Part shown: positions 34,301 to 46,300 of the stretch, piece by piece
Layout: each line of letters starts with the position of its first letter
How positions within the stretch are numbered: position 1 is the first letter of the stretch
DNA from: Gyrodactylus bullatarudis
Lineage: Eukaryota; Platyhelminthes; Monogenea; Gyrodactylidea; Gyrodactylidae
Length of the DNA: 64,000 nucleotides
Direction: 5' to 3'
NCBI GenBank assembly: GCA_012064415.1
Contig: SSNU01000127.1
Span: 1 to 64,000 of the forward strand
Program-made: the position numbers and the translations under genes
Notes under the pieces: generated by a model
Seen by the model: the letters and a program-made list of their open reading frames with translations, nothing else
Told to the model about the DNA's origin: nothing
Databases searched by the model: none

Positions 34301-37300
34301 TCAAAATTTTACAATATATATATAGCTAGTGTAAACGTCTAAAGAGATCAGGCGAAATATAAGCTTTATTACTAAATATTCACTTGATTTCTGAATCCTC
34401 ACAATGAGTTCCTCATTGAATTCTGAAAATATTTTCGAAGATGCTCGGCATTTTTCCCTCTTTGTAAAATAAACTGCTTATAATATTTTAATTTTATTCA
34501 TTAAGAAGAAGATGAAACTCACCTGATAATTTTGACCAAAGCTTTGCCGACTGATGCTGCTTCTTGTAGTGCACTTGAATTATATGAAAAAATTATCATT
34601 ATATCATTAATAAGTGTATTCGCTATTGATATTTTATATAATATATTTGCGGGGGGGGGGCATAGAAGTAAATATAAGACCTCCGTAATTCATTTAAGCC
34701 TACTGGTACCAAAAAATAAACAAACAATTGTTCCCAAAAGGAGCAATTTGACCCTGAATCATAGATCTAATAAAATTTTTCAAATTTCCGTACAATTTAT
34801 TTGCAATTTGAACAAATATTAATTAAATGATCATTACGAATAGCTTTTTGACATTTATCACATATTTTGGTAGTTTTTCTATCTTTATTGTATGGGCAAA
34901 TTGTGCAACGAACCCTTTTCTTTGAGCCTGATGTGGAAGAAGTTGAGCACACAGAGTCATTCATCTTATTCGGTTTATTTTTTTCATATTGATCGAAAAT
35001 CTCCTGAGTTAGACACTTGAGGAACTTTCTTCTATCACAATTGGGATCTTCTTTTATTCCTTATATAAAATGAAAGAATTAAGAGCTGAAATGTCTAAAA
35101 TGTTGCAAAATAAGACGACCGGCCATCTATTTGTTTTCCTCTGACAAGAAAATGTAGAAATCATCTTATCAGCACTGTCAACTCCTCCTTTCGTTTTATC
35201 ATAATATTTAATCAAATCTGGTTTTCCACTTTGATTTATATCTGGGTTGGGGTGGAAGGAATACACGAGAATTACATTTTTATTTTTTCTTGGAACTTAG
35301 GACACAAGAGTCATGTTGTCTCTGAAGGCGTATTTGGAACCTAATGTAGTATTTTTTGAAATCACTGGTGGAAGCTCGGCCTTGTTCTTTCTGATAGTTC
35401 CTACCAAAGTTATACTTTTGGCAGCAAGTTTTTCCAAAAGAGGGAATGAGGTAAAGAAATTGTCAGTAGTGATGTTGTTTCCTTTGATGCTCAAATTTTC
35501 GATTAGTTCAAGGACCACAGTTTCACCCACACATTTGTTCCTTTCCTCGCCTTCTTTTCCAGTATATATTTTTGCAGCTATCGAAATTTTTATTCCATAT
35601 TTTGATGGCTTATTGGGGATGAATTGACGAAATTTACACCTACCTCTGAATGCAGCCATCCTTTCATCAACTGTGATGCATCCATTTGAGTTATAAAATA
35701 TGAGAAGATCTTGCGCCCATCTATTCCAAATTTCTCGAATGGGTGCCAGTCTATCAGGATTTAAATTTCTATTACGAGTTCTAGAATCATCAAACCTCAA
35801 ATGTGTTGAAATTTGTTGAAATCTATTTCTATCTTTTGAGCGAATATCTTTCTACCATGAGTTTCGTTCCAGAGCTCTTTGATAGGCTCATTCTTTGCTC
35901 GATATACACCTGCTAGAAGTAAGAGTCCACAGTACACATAAAATTTGTCCAAAAATTAGGTGTTTTCCATACAAACAAATGGAGGGTCAAAATGACCCTG
36001 CCTGGGAAGATTAAGTAAAACATGATTTTTTTCTGGGGGTGTGACCATTTTTGTTAAAAATCAATTTGTAAAGTATGAATCTTCGTATGATAAAGGATAT
36101 CCTGAAATCAGTAGGGTTAATCTCAAGATTTTCATACACCTTTACCTCAGAGCCAATTTGGTTAATAAAATAATAATTACGCCTACTTTAAATTTAACTT
36201 ACACTTATATTCTGACCTGATGAGTCCACTATCTTATCCTCGAATGTTTCTTCTTCCTCCTAATTAGAATAACTTGTTATATTTTAACAACAAAAATCAT
36301 GAAACTTACTTCATCTAGATTCAAAGTCTTCGGAATGATTAATTTTTTTAAAAGTACAAACTTCCGTTAATTTTATCGAAGATGATTTTTGTTTCTGCAA
36401 TTTAAAATTGTAATTACCTTCGTGAGTTTATATCTTGAAATTTAATTATACATTTTAATTATTTTATATTCACTTCTGAGTAAAGGAAAATAATAGACAT
36501 AAATCTTGGATTTTCATTGGTATCTCTTATTTCATTATGCATCTTGAGTTTCTGCTCATTGGTGAAACCATTCTGTTGTATGTTGAAGGTCAGATAAATC
36601 TTCAACAATATTCATAATTAAGCCATTGTTTGTCTATCTACCTCTCAGAGTTCCCCAAAAATGAATAAGTGAAGAGATAGTGTGATACAATGCAATAACA
36701 AAACGCATTATTTTTGTTCAATGATATGCTTTACAATATCAGCTTTGACTATGGATATGCAGTCTACCATAGACATCCTAGTGCGTTTCTTAGCTTTATA
36801 ACACCTAGTATTCTCAAATATTATACAGTACGACATAAGACTTATTAGTCAAAAATTACCCTCTCCTCTCTGCCCCTTTTTAAAAACTGAAATAAATATG
36901 CAAGATTACTAACAATTAACAAAATTTAACACAAGAAAACCTTAAAATTAAATTTATAAAATAAATATACTATACGATAGAGATTTTTCTCCTGATTTGA
37001 ACAGTCTAATTTATCGTAGGTTTAGAGGGTAATTTTTCACTAATAAGTCTTAGGTCGTACAGTATTCCTATCAAATAACCTTTGAACCGTTCCATGGATT
37101 CCATCATCTTATAATAATAACAACTGTCTTGGCTAATATTTTCAAATTTACTTTCATCTGAAAAAAAATCTAATCCTGCTTTAATTATCATTTTTATACA
37201 TCATCACTATCTCTTTTCCCTTGTCAGGCTTAGTTAGAAAAAATATTTTCATTAGATTTTAATTCTTTAAATGCATCAAAATGTTTCTTAGAGAGTAAAC

Positions 37301-40300
37301 TAGATCCTAGAGGTTTATGATCAAAAAATCTATATATATTTGAAAGATCAAGTTTAAACTTCTCTGTATTTGAATTGTCCTTGAGGTTATTAGTGAGACC
37401 TCTGTAGTTCATAAATTAAACGTTTGAACGCTGTTTTTCTTTTGAGGAATACAAAATGTAGGGCTACTATAATAGGGCTTACTATTAGGAAGTTGTCAAC
37501 AAGATCTTGTGATCCTCTAAATAAAGATACCGCGGTGACAAGAAATCTTAAAAAAAATTATGCTGTATCAATTTCTAATTTCTCTATTTTATACTGAAAC
37601 CCAGGGTTTTTATATTCTTCAACTTTTACTATTTCTTTTTAAATTTTAAATTATTATTTTTTATTCAAATTTTTACATTTATCAGTTTCAAAGAGAGACA
37701 ACTGTTAATCCTTTGAAAAATGTACATTCCGTCATATATATATTTTTTTACATATTTCTAAATTCTACATTGTTTATAGAAAGATTTAATTGTAGTTTGT
37801 ACCACCGTTCTTTTTGGGGCTGCACTTTCCACCTCCAAGTAGTTTTAGTTTAAACACTAGCATGTGAGGAGTTTTATGATAACTGCTTCTGTTTATTCAA
37901 TCGAATTTTTAACCTTTGATAAATAATTTATGCAAATCTTATATTACTAAAATTTTTTATGATAAATAACAATAATCTATCGCAGAAAGTATAAGTAGTA
38001 TTTTGCAAATATTATAAATTATCCGTAAATGGGAAAAAAATTAAAATTTTACATTTGAACGATAATATTGTCGAAAATATTACTATTATTGGGTTCTGAA
38101 CCCAGTGACTAAACAAAAGAGAACAGGTTCCACTGGTCAGCTACAAATTGATGAATTCATGAAGAGGCAAAAAGTGAAATGATAGGTGAATCTCTCTCCT
38201 GGCTTCTTTGATGTAATTTGCAATCAAGTCAACCAATGGAAATGCACAAAATTTCGCATTTTGATAGTATTTATATGTCAACCAGGGTAGAGTCTGAAGA
38301 GACCTGGCGAAATATAACGTGTATTACAATAATATACGTCTGTTTTCTCAAACCTTCCCCAATAAGTTCAGAACCCAATAATAGTAAAATTTTACAATTA
38401 AAAACTAAGTGATTGAGATTTTTTATACTTGCCCATATAGCAGAATTCTTCCGAGATCATAATAGTTATAAACGTGATTTACAATACTAATGGCGATTTC
38501 ATAAAATACTCATTTAAATAAGAGAAAGATAATCAGAATAAGACTGGCTCCGACTTAAAATGATAATAATATAGATACAGTGGACAGCAGAAAATTGATC
38601 AGTTTATGAAAGACAGAAATAGTTATTCGATGTGGTTACAAATATGATTTTTCAGCTAGGCGAAAGATATCATATTGAAAAGAGGTAATTCAAAGATTTT
38701 CACAAGGATGAGCTCTATTTCGGACATACTCATCAGCTTGTTACATGTCATATATATCATTTTTATACCCTATTACATAATTTAATTGGTTCTATTTTCG
38801 AATATATGATTTGTCTATCAGAAATATACCAGTATTCGATTATAATCATGATAGTAGTAAAATGGGCATAAAATGGTGAAGTAGGTCAATATAACTAATA
38901 GTTAAGCAAGTAATTATGAGTTAAAAGTGAGTTTTACGGATGATAATTGTTTGCAAAATCGCTTTTAATTATTGATAGGAGCAAAAAAAGTTTGTGATCT
39001 GTGGGGTCGAGGTGTTGATCGTCGGCTGGGAACTTGAAAGGGGGGGTATTGGATTCACTGTTCTCTGGATCCTAGTGCGCCATGAAAGTTTGAATTGGAC
39101 TTCCCTCTTTTTCAATATGATATCTTTCGCCTAGCTGAAAAATCATATTTGTAACCACATCGAATAACTATTTCTGTCTTTCATAAACTGATCAATTTTC
39201 TGCTGTCCACTGTATCTATATTATTATCATTTTAAGTCGGAGCCAGTCTTATTCTGATTATCTTTCTCTTATTTAAATGAGTATTTTATGAAATCGCCAT
39301 TAGTATTGTAAATCACGTTTATAACTATTATGATCTCGGAAGAATTCTGCTATATTGGCAAGTATAAAAAATCTCAATCACTTAGTTTTTAATTGTAAAA
39401 TTTTAATTTTTTCCCCGTTTAGGGACAATTTATAATACTTGCAAAATATTATTGGATTTCACTTTCTGTGATGGATTATTGTCATTTATCTGTGAGTCTA
39501 ATTACTGCACATATCAGGAAAGCGCCGTGTTCCTAGAGAGCTTTTACCTATCGTATTTTATATTTAATAGATTTTTTCGTTAACATTTTCATTCTCAATA
39601 AAAAAGGTCTTACGTTTTGGTAATTTGATAATAATGTATTGTTCTAGAATGATGAATATTCTAAATCAGAAGACTTTTCACATACTATGAAATTAAATAT
39701 AATACTTTTTTATATGTAGATTGGTTTTTTTATTTTGTATTTTGACATACGTTATCTCCAGTTCTGTGACCAGAATTTGCAACTACCACTGGCTCCACAA
39801 CTTCTCTCTGAAAAATGTTATTAAGATTATAATCTTAAAGAGAGTATTTGTCTTTAAAGCTTATAAGCTAAGCTCTTATTATACTATTATAATTTTGATG
39901 ATCGAGTTTTTATGTTGATTGACTACACTGATAAATAAAGTTACGTTAATCTAAATTTTTTAAATATAATCTTGATTTTAATTTTACTCCGAGTGATTAT
40001 ATCTTAAGTCTGATAATTCTTAATTCTGATTATTAAAACTAGGACTTTAAAAATAATAAATTTAAATATCATCATTATTATTATTATTATTAGATGTTTA
40101 ATGTATTTTTAAGCGTTTTCAGGTATTTTTTTGACTTAATTAAAATATTATGACTAGTCTTGGAAGAAGTGTTACCTTCAGTAGGTTTTTTCTCATTCAA
40201 ATTCATGGATCTCTCCATTGACTTTCTCATTTTCAACGGGATTTGTTGATGAAAATTTTATAAATATTATATCATAAAATAGGCCTTACTTTTTTATAAT

Positions 40301-43300
40301 TCGATAATAGCGTATTTTCCTAGAATGATTAATGTTCTCAATCAGAAGATTTTCCAATATTAATTAAAGAACCAAAAGCAAGCCAAATATTTAAACTGAG
40401 TTCATTCAAACAAACCATGCCTCAATTTGGATAGTTTATTTTGAAAAAAAACATTTCTCTGATTTCAGAACCCATCCATATATATAGAGGTCGAATTAAT
40501 ATGTGGGCCACTTCAAATATTCTAAATTCTCGATTTATTTTAAACAATATTATTTTCAAATTAACACTGTTGGATGCACAAGAAAATTTTCTATCAAATA
40601 ATAATTGAATGAATTTTTCTATCATCGTATATTTCCCTATAAAGGTAAAAATACTATTTTTCATTGAAAATCAAAACGAAAAAATATGTGGTTCACTTTT
40701 TNNNNNNNNNNNNNNNNNNNNNNNNNNNNNNNNNNNNNNNNNNNNNNNNNNNNNNNNNNNNNNNNNNNNNNNNNNNNNNNNNNNNNNNNNNNNNNNNNNN
40801 NNNNNNNNNNNNNNNNNNNNNNNNNNNNNNNNNNNNNNNNNNNNNNNNNNNNNNNNNNNNNNNNNNNNNNNNNNNNNNNNNNNNNNNNNNNNNNNNNNNN
40901 NNNNNNNNNNNNNNNNNNNNNNNNNNNNNNNNNNNNNNNNNNNNNNNNNNNNNNNNNNNNNNNNNNNNNNNNNNNNNNNNNNNNNNNNNNNNNNNNNNNN
41001 NNNNNNNNNNNNNNNNNNNNNNNNNNNNNNNNNNNNNNNNNNNNNNNNNNNNNNNNNNNNNNNNNNNNNNNNNNNNNNNNNNNNNNNNNNNNNNNNNNNN
41101 NNNNNNNNNNNNNNNNNNNNNNNNNNNNNNNNNNNNNNNNNNNNNNNNNNNNNNNNNNNNNNNNNNNNNNNNNNNNNNNNNNNNNNNNNNNNNNNNNNNN
41201 NNNNNNNNNNNNNNNNNNNNNNNNNNNNNNNNNNNNNNNNNNNNNNNNNNNNNNNNNNNNNNNNNNNNNNNNNNNNNNNNNNNNNNNNNNNNNNNNNNNN
41301 NNNNNNNNNNNNNNNNNNNNNNNNNNNNNNNNNNNNNNNNNNNNNNNNNNNNNNNNNNNNNNNNNNNNNNNNNNNNNNNNNNNNNNNNNNNNNNNNNNNN
41401 NNNNNNNNNNNNNNNNNNNNNNNNNNNNNNNNNNNNNNNNNNNNNNNNNNNNNNNNNNNNNNNNNNNNNNNNNNNNNNNNNNNNNNNNNNNNNNNNNNNN
41501 NNNNNNNNNNNNNNNNNNNNNNNNNNNNNNNNNNNTTATAATTTGATAGAAAATTTTCTTGTGCATCTAACAGTGTTAATTTGAAAATAATATTGTTTAA
41601 AATAAATCGAGAATTTAGAATATTTGAAGTGGCCCACATATTAATTCGACCACTATATATATGAAATAGTAAATAAAGGCAACATTAACTAATTCTAAGA
41701 TTTTAAATAGAAATAATTGATCCAATGATTCTACTTCTGAAGTTTAACGAAATAGAGAAGATCCCAAATTTTTTTGTTAGATATGAAAATATTGCTAAAA
41801 CTTATATAATCCTTAAAAAATGTGGCAAATCTCAAATAGTATCTATAATCCTTTATTATATTAAATAAATCTTTATTAAAATTTAAAAAAATATAATTTT
41901 CTATGTGATTAATCTGCCGCATTTCTCTTCCTTGTGTAAATGGACAGAACAGTTTTTTCTTCGCTTTGCTTATTAAGATGAATTTCCTAGAGACCAATGA
42001 TCAAATTATATATTGAATCGATCATGACTATGTAGTACAGGCGAAAAACACAAGTTATGAAACAATCTATAAATTTTCTCCCTATTTAACTTACTTGATC
42101 CTCATTGGCTGAAGCCCTTTACCAGTGGAAACATACATAGACGTAACTATTTCAATTTTTAAAACTCTTTCTACATTTTTTAGTGAGGTTAAATGAATTC
42201 CTTTTTTATCTGTACATATTAAAATATGAACTGTGCATTTTATGTCAAAAAAAATCCTTTTTAAATTTTGAACTTTATAGACATTTTAACTTTGACATAC
42301 GTTTCCTCCAGTTTTGTAACCAGATTTCGCGACAACCACTGGCTCCACAACCTCTTTCTAGAAATTCTTATATTATTATTCTGAATATATATAGCTATAA
42401 GGCTTAATAGTTAAGTTCTCAACAGTCTAAATTGATAACCAAATTTTTATGTATATTAATTGTAAACCAAATTCTTCTACAAGTAACTGTTCGGCTTGAT
42501 AGATTGGTAATCTGAATTTTTTCTAATCTCTTAAGTGTCCTTCAATTGATGAATTATATTAGCAGATTTATTACTCTAGTAATCAAGTTCTCATTTATAA
42601 TAGTCCCTAAAGTTATTATTTAAGCTAAATTTAAGTTGGGACAGACGATAAATAGATATAACGTTGTATCGTATTTTCTCAGAAGAGGGTTGCCATTTTT
42701 TCAAAACATATGATTATTAACGAGAGCTTCTTGAAATTTTTTATTATTATGAATTATTATCTTACCAATTTATCTTCATTATAATTCGAACTTCTAACCG
42801 ATGATCTCTAAAATAGATAAACATAAAAAATTTTAATTTTAGAGAAATTACAAGAGAAATAAACTGTATGCCAAATGAAGATTCTGAAATTAATGAAATT
42901 TTGGGAAATCAAGAAGAATGTTTCAAAATATTCTTGAAATGTTTTTAGACGATTAACCTACTAGCAGAGTGTGGTCACTAGTAATTACCATAAAAGACTA
43001 TGGAGCTTGTCTTCTCACACCTAGATGTTAGAAATTCGGATAAAGCAAGTGTCAATTCCATATGAGAGTCGAATAATATTCAACTCACGGTGGCAGATGT
43101 AGACACGTTTAGTCCTTATTAGGACTCGTCAGTACACCGTAGCCAGGATTAGAACCCAGGTCTTCAACGTTGTGAGGCAACGCTTCTAACCACTAGGCCT
43201 CCTATTACTCGCGTTACTAATAAGGACGAAACGCGTATACATCTGCCACCGTGAGTTGAATATTATTTGACTCTCTTATGGAATTGACACTTGCTTATCC

Positions 43301-46300
43301 GAACTCTAACATCTAGGTGTGAGAAGACAATCTCCATGAAGTTAGAGTTCATATGGATATAGTAATTACCAGTGACCACACTTTGCTAGTAGGTTAATTG
43401 TCTAAAATCACTGTAATTTCCATATGGTGCTTATTCTTGAAATGTCTTATAAATAGTGCTAAGTTTTTCTGTGTAGATAGTCATTAAAGATATTTAAAAA
43501 AATTAAAAAGTGAGGAATTTTCTTAATATTATCATCCTTGAATATTTTCAATGATTTTTATAAAAAGTTTCGATAAAACCTATTCATGTAATTAATCTTT
43601 TAATGAGTATCTGCCCCATGCGAAGATAATTTATAGTATATTACATATAGTGAATTTTGAGACATTAATTGCCTTATTTCCTCGAAAATATTTTGATGGT
43701 GCTGACTTATGGTCATACTAGTCATTAGAACGGAGAAGGTAGTTATTTAGGGGATTAAAGGCTTTTTTATTTTTTCTCTTCAGACCTCACACCGACGTAA
43801 GAATTTTCATATATCCATATTAGGAAAGCATGATAGAGTCGTCTTGACCAATTGCAATTATTCATTCGTTTTGAACCAATGGAGTCTGCTTCGTCATTGT
43901 TTGGGGTTTGTGAAGAATATGTGGATTTAGAATTGAATTGTAGAGAGAGTTTTACAAAATATTCTTAATTAGTATAATTCTCACCGATTTCTCTGAATTG
44001 TAATCATCATAATTGTTTCTTCTAGCCGATGTCTCCTAAAATAGTAAAAATAAAGTTATCGAAATCTAGATTTACTAAAACACTTAATAGAATTAGAATA
44101 TTTTCATTTGTTTGATCATCTTAAAATTTTCTATGAATTAATACCCAGTGTGGCAAAAAAATATTCAGCCGAAAAATCAATGAAGCTACAAAATTTTAAA
44201 GCGAGCTGATTAATGATATTCTTTTTGGTATGTATTTGGTCACTAATTACTTTAACAGCTTTTGTAATTACACGTAGAATGTGTGAAAGGGCATGGGGAA
44301 TAGAATTGGGATGGAACAGGATTTACATAAAATTTCATCAAAAAACTCAATATCGATTTTTGCCAGTCCAAAGTTTAAATTCGCTTCATGGTCTTGAAAA
44401 GCATGGTATCCACCTGGAATTTTGTGACAAGATTAGTTTTAAAATTCTCTTCAAGTAGGAATAAAAATCTGCTTTATATGATGAAAAAAATATTAAATTT
44501 CATTTTTGCGATATTCTCTTGAAATTCGGTACAATGAGGTAACTACATTTCATGAGTATAACCTTAAAATATCAATGAAAAATATTCATAGGGTAATGAT
44601 ATATTGCTGAAATTGAATTAGTTTGGAAAAAATTAAAATATTCTATACATATGCCTACTCATTAGTATACAATTATAATAAATATTATTCTTCAGGGGGC
44701 AGAGAGGTAGGGATCACTTTTACACAGTTATTACGAAGGTACAACTGTATTATTAATAAGGCTTACTCTTTGCACACTTGTGACTCTTGTTTGAATATCT
44801 AGATCCTATAGAAATTTGAGATCTTAGATTTTATATTCGAAAATTAATTATAAAAATTAATATTATAAAAAGATGCTTACCAAAGAGCTACCAAGATTCA
44901 ACTTCAAAATAATAATCTTAAATTCTAGCTTACTATTTCATTCTTAAGCGTTATATTTATCTGAAATCATATTTTCATACCTTTTGGTAGTACTAAAAAC
45001 TTAATAAGTACTTGAATTAGTCGTGAAACTTACTTGAGGTGAACCATTTTCCTTATAGTTATGTTTTATGAGATAAGAAATAATTTGAAAAACGAACAAT
45101 TTTTTTCTGAAGAATTTACTATCTCATTGATGATTTGACGTACAACAATATCCTCCTATTTGGAAAAAATAACACATTCCTTGGTAACTTACGCTTCTCT
45201 AAAAAACAATGTATACTTGAAATAACGCAGTTCCCTAATTATTTTTATTGAATAATTCGATTTATTTTATAAACTTACTTGACAATATTTACTCCTCCAT
45301 ATTTCAGATTTAACCTGATGATGAAAAATAATTATATTTTATATTAAGAGATTTGGTTTTCGTATAATCTAGATTCACCTATTCTTGAGAGATCTTGTTA
45401 ATGAGGATTTAGAAAAGTTAAAACTTTTTCATAATTAATTCGAGATCTTTTAGATATTATTTCAAAAATCTGGATTCTTGAGCAAGATTAAGAATAACGA
45501 TCAGTCTTCAAATGTATGCTGAATTCCCAATTTTATCTCAGTTTTTTAAAATATTTATTGATTAATTAGAAATTGTGTACATTTAAAAATATTCATCTCA
45601 AGGCTACTGAGAAATAAAGATTTCGAAAAACTTACTATATCTGGAAAAGATTTTCTTGCTTCAATGATCAAATTTTTCTAAAAGAAAATTTTTATTAGCT
45701 TCATCTAATTTATTTTAACACTTTTACTAACAACATGTTCCATCTTATCGAATGTAAGTAATTGAATTTTCCATACATTATGTTTTATCTATAATTCACC
45801 ATAAAGAATTAACACTTCTTACGAAAATATAATTTTGAACCTGTTCATTAGTTTTATAACTAAAGAAATTACTTGATTTATAATATTATAACACTTAGTT
45901 TATAATTAGTTTGAAAATATTCATTTATATACATTAACAAAAGATGATTTCACCTAAACAGTTAGAGCTTCAAATTGACGTACGACACAGTTTATATTCG
46001 AATACTTTTTTTACACATTATTTTTAAAGTTTACTTACAATTTTTCTTATTAGAAGCAACTAGTAATATTATTACCAATGCTATCAGCTTACGTATAATT
46101 GAATTAAATATTTCTGTAAATTAATAATAACTATCTGTTACACACAATAAGTTTGTAAAGCTAAAAAATTTATGACTTGAATATTTTTTATTTAGTACAT
46201 CATCGGTCTCTCTCTGAAAGAAAATAAATCAATCCGAAATTCACATACGAGATTTGAAAGTTCTTTCTGCCACTGAAAATATTATAGTATTACGTCTTAA

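Noticed and set aside
36418..36433. 16-nt minus-strand exon next to 36394-36362
   Set aside because: Breaks frame and no alternative acceptor restores it; left out of candidate gene 3.
40609..41639. Several 280-320-codon frames
   Set aside because: They are translations through the N gap and carry no information.
43797..43809. Plus-strand 13-nt AG...GTAAG micro-exon
   Set aside because: Length is not a multiple of 3 and it is isolated on the opposite strand from every chain.
44213..44458. 81-codon plus-strand open frame
   Set aside because: No recognisable protein features and no supported splice neighbours. The minus strand over the same region has competing open stretches, so it is probably chance.
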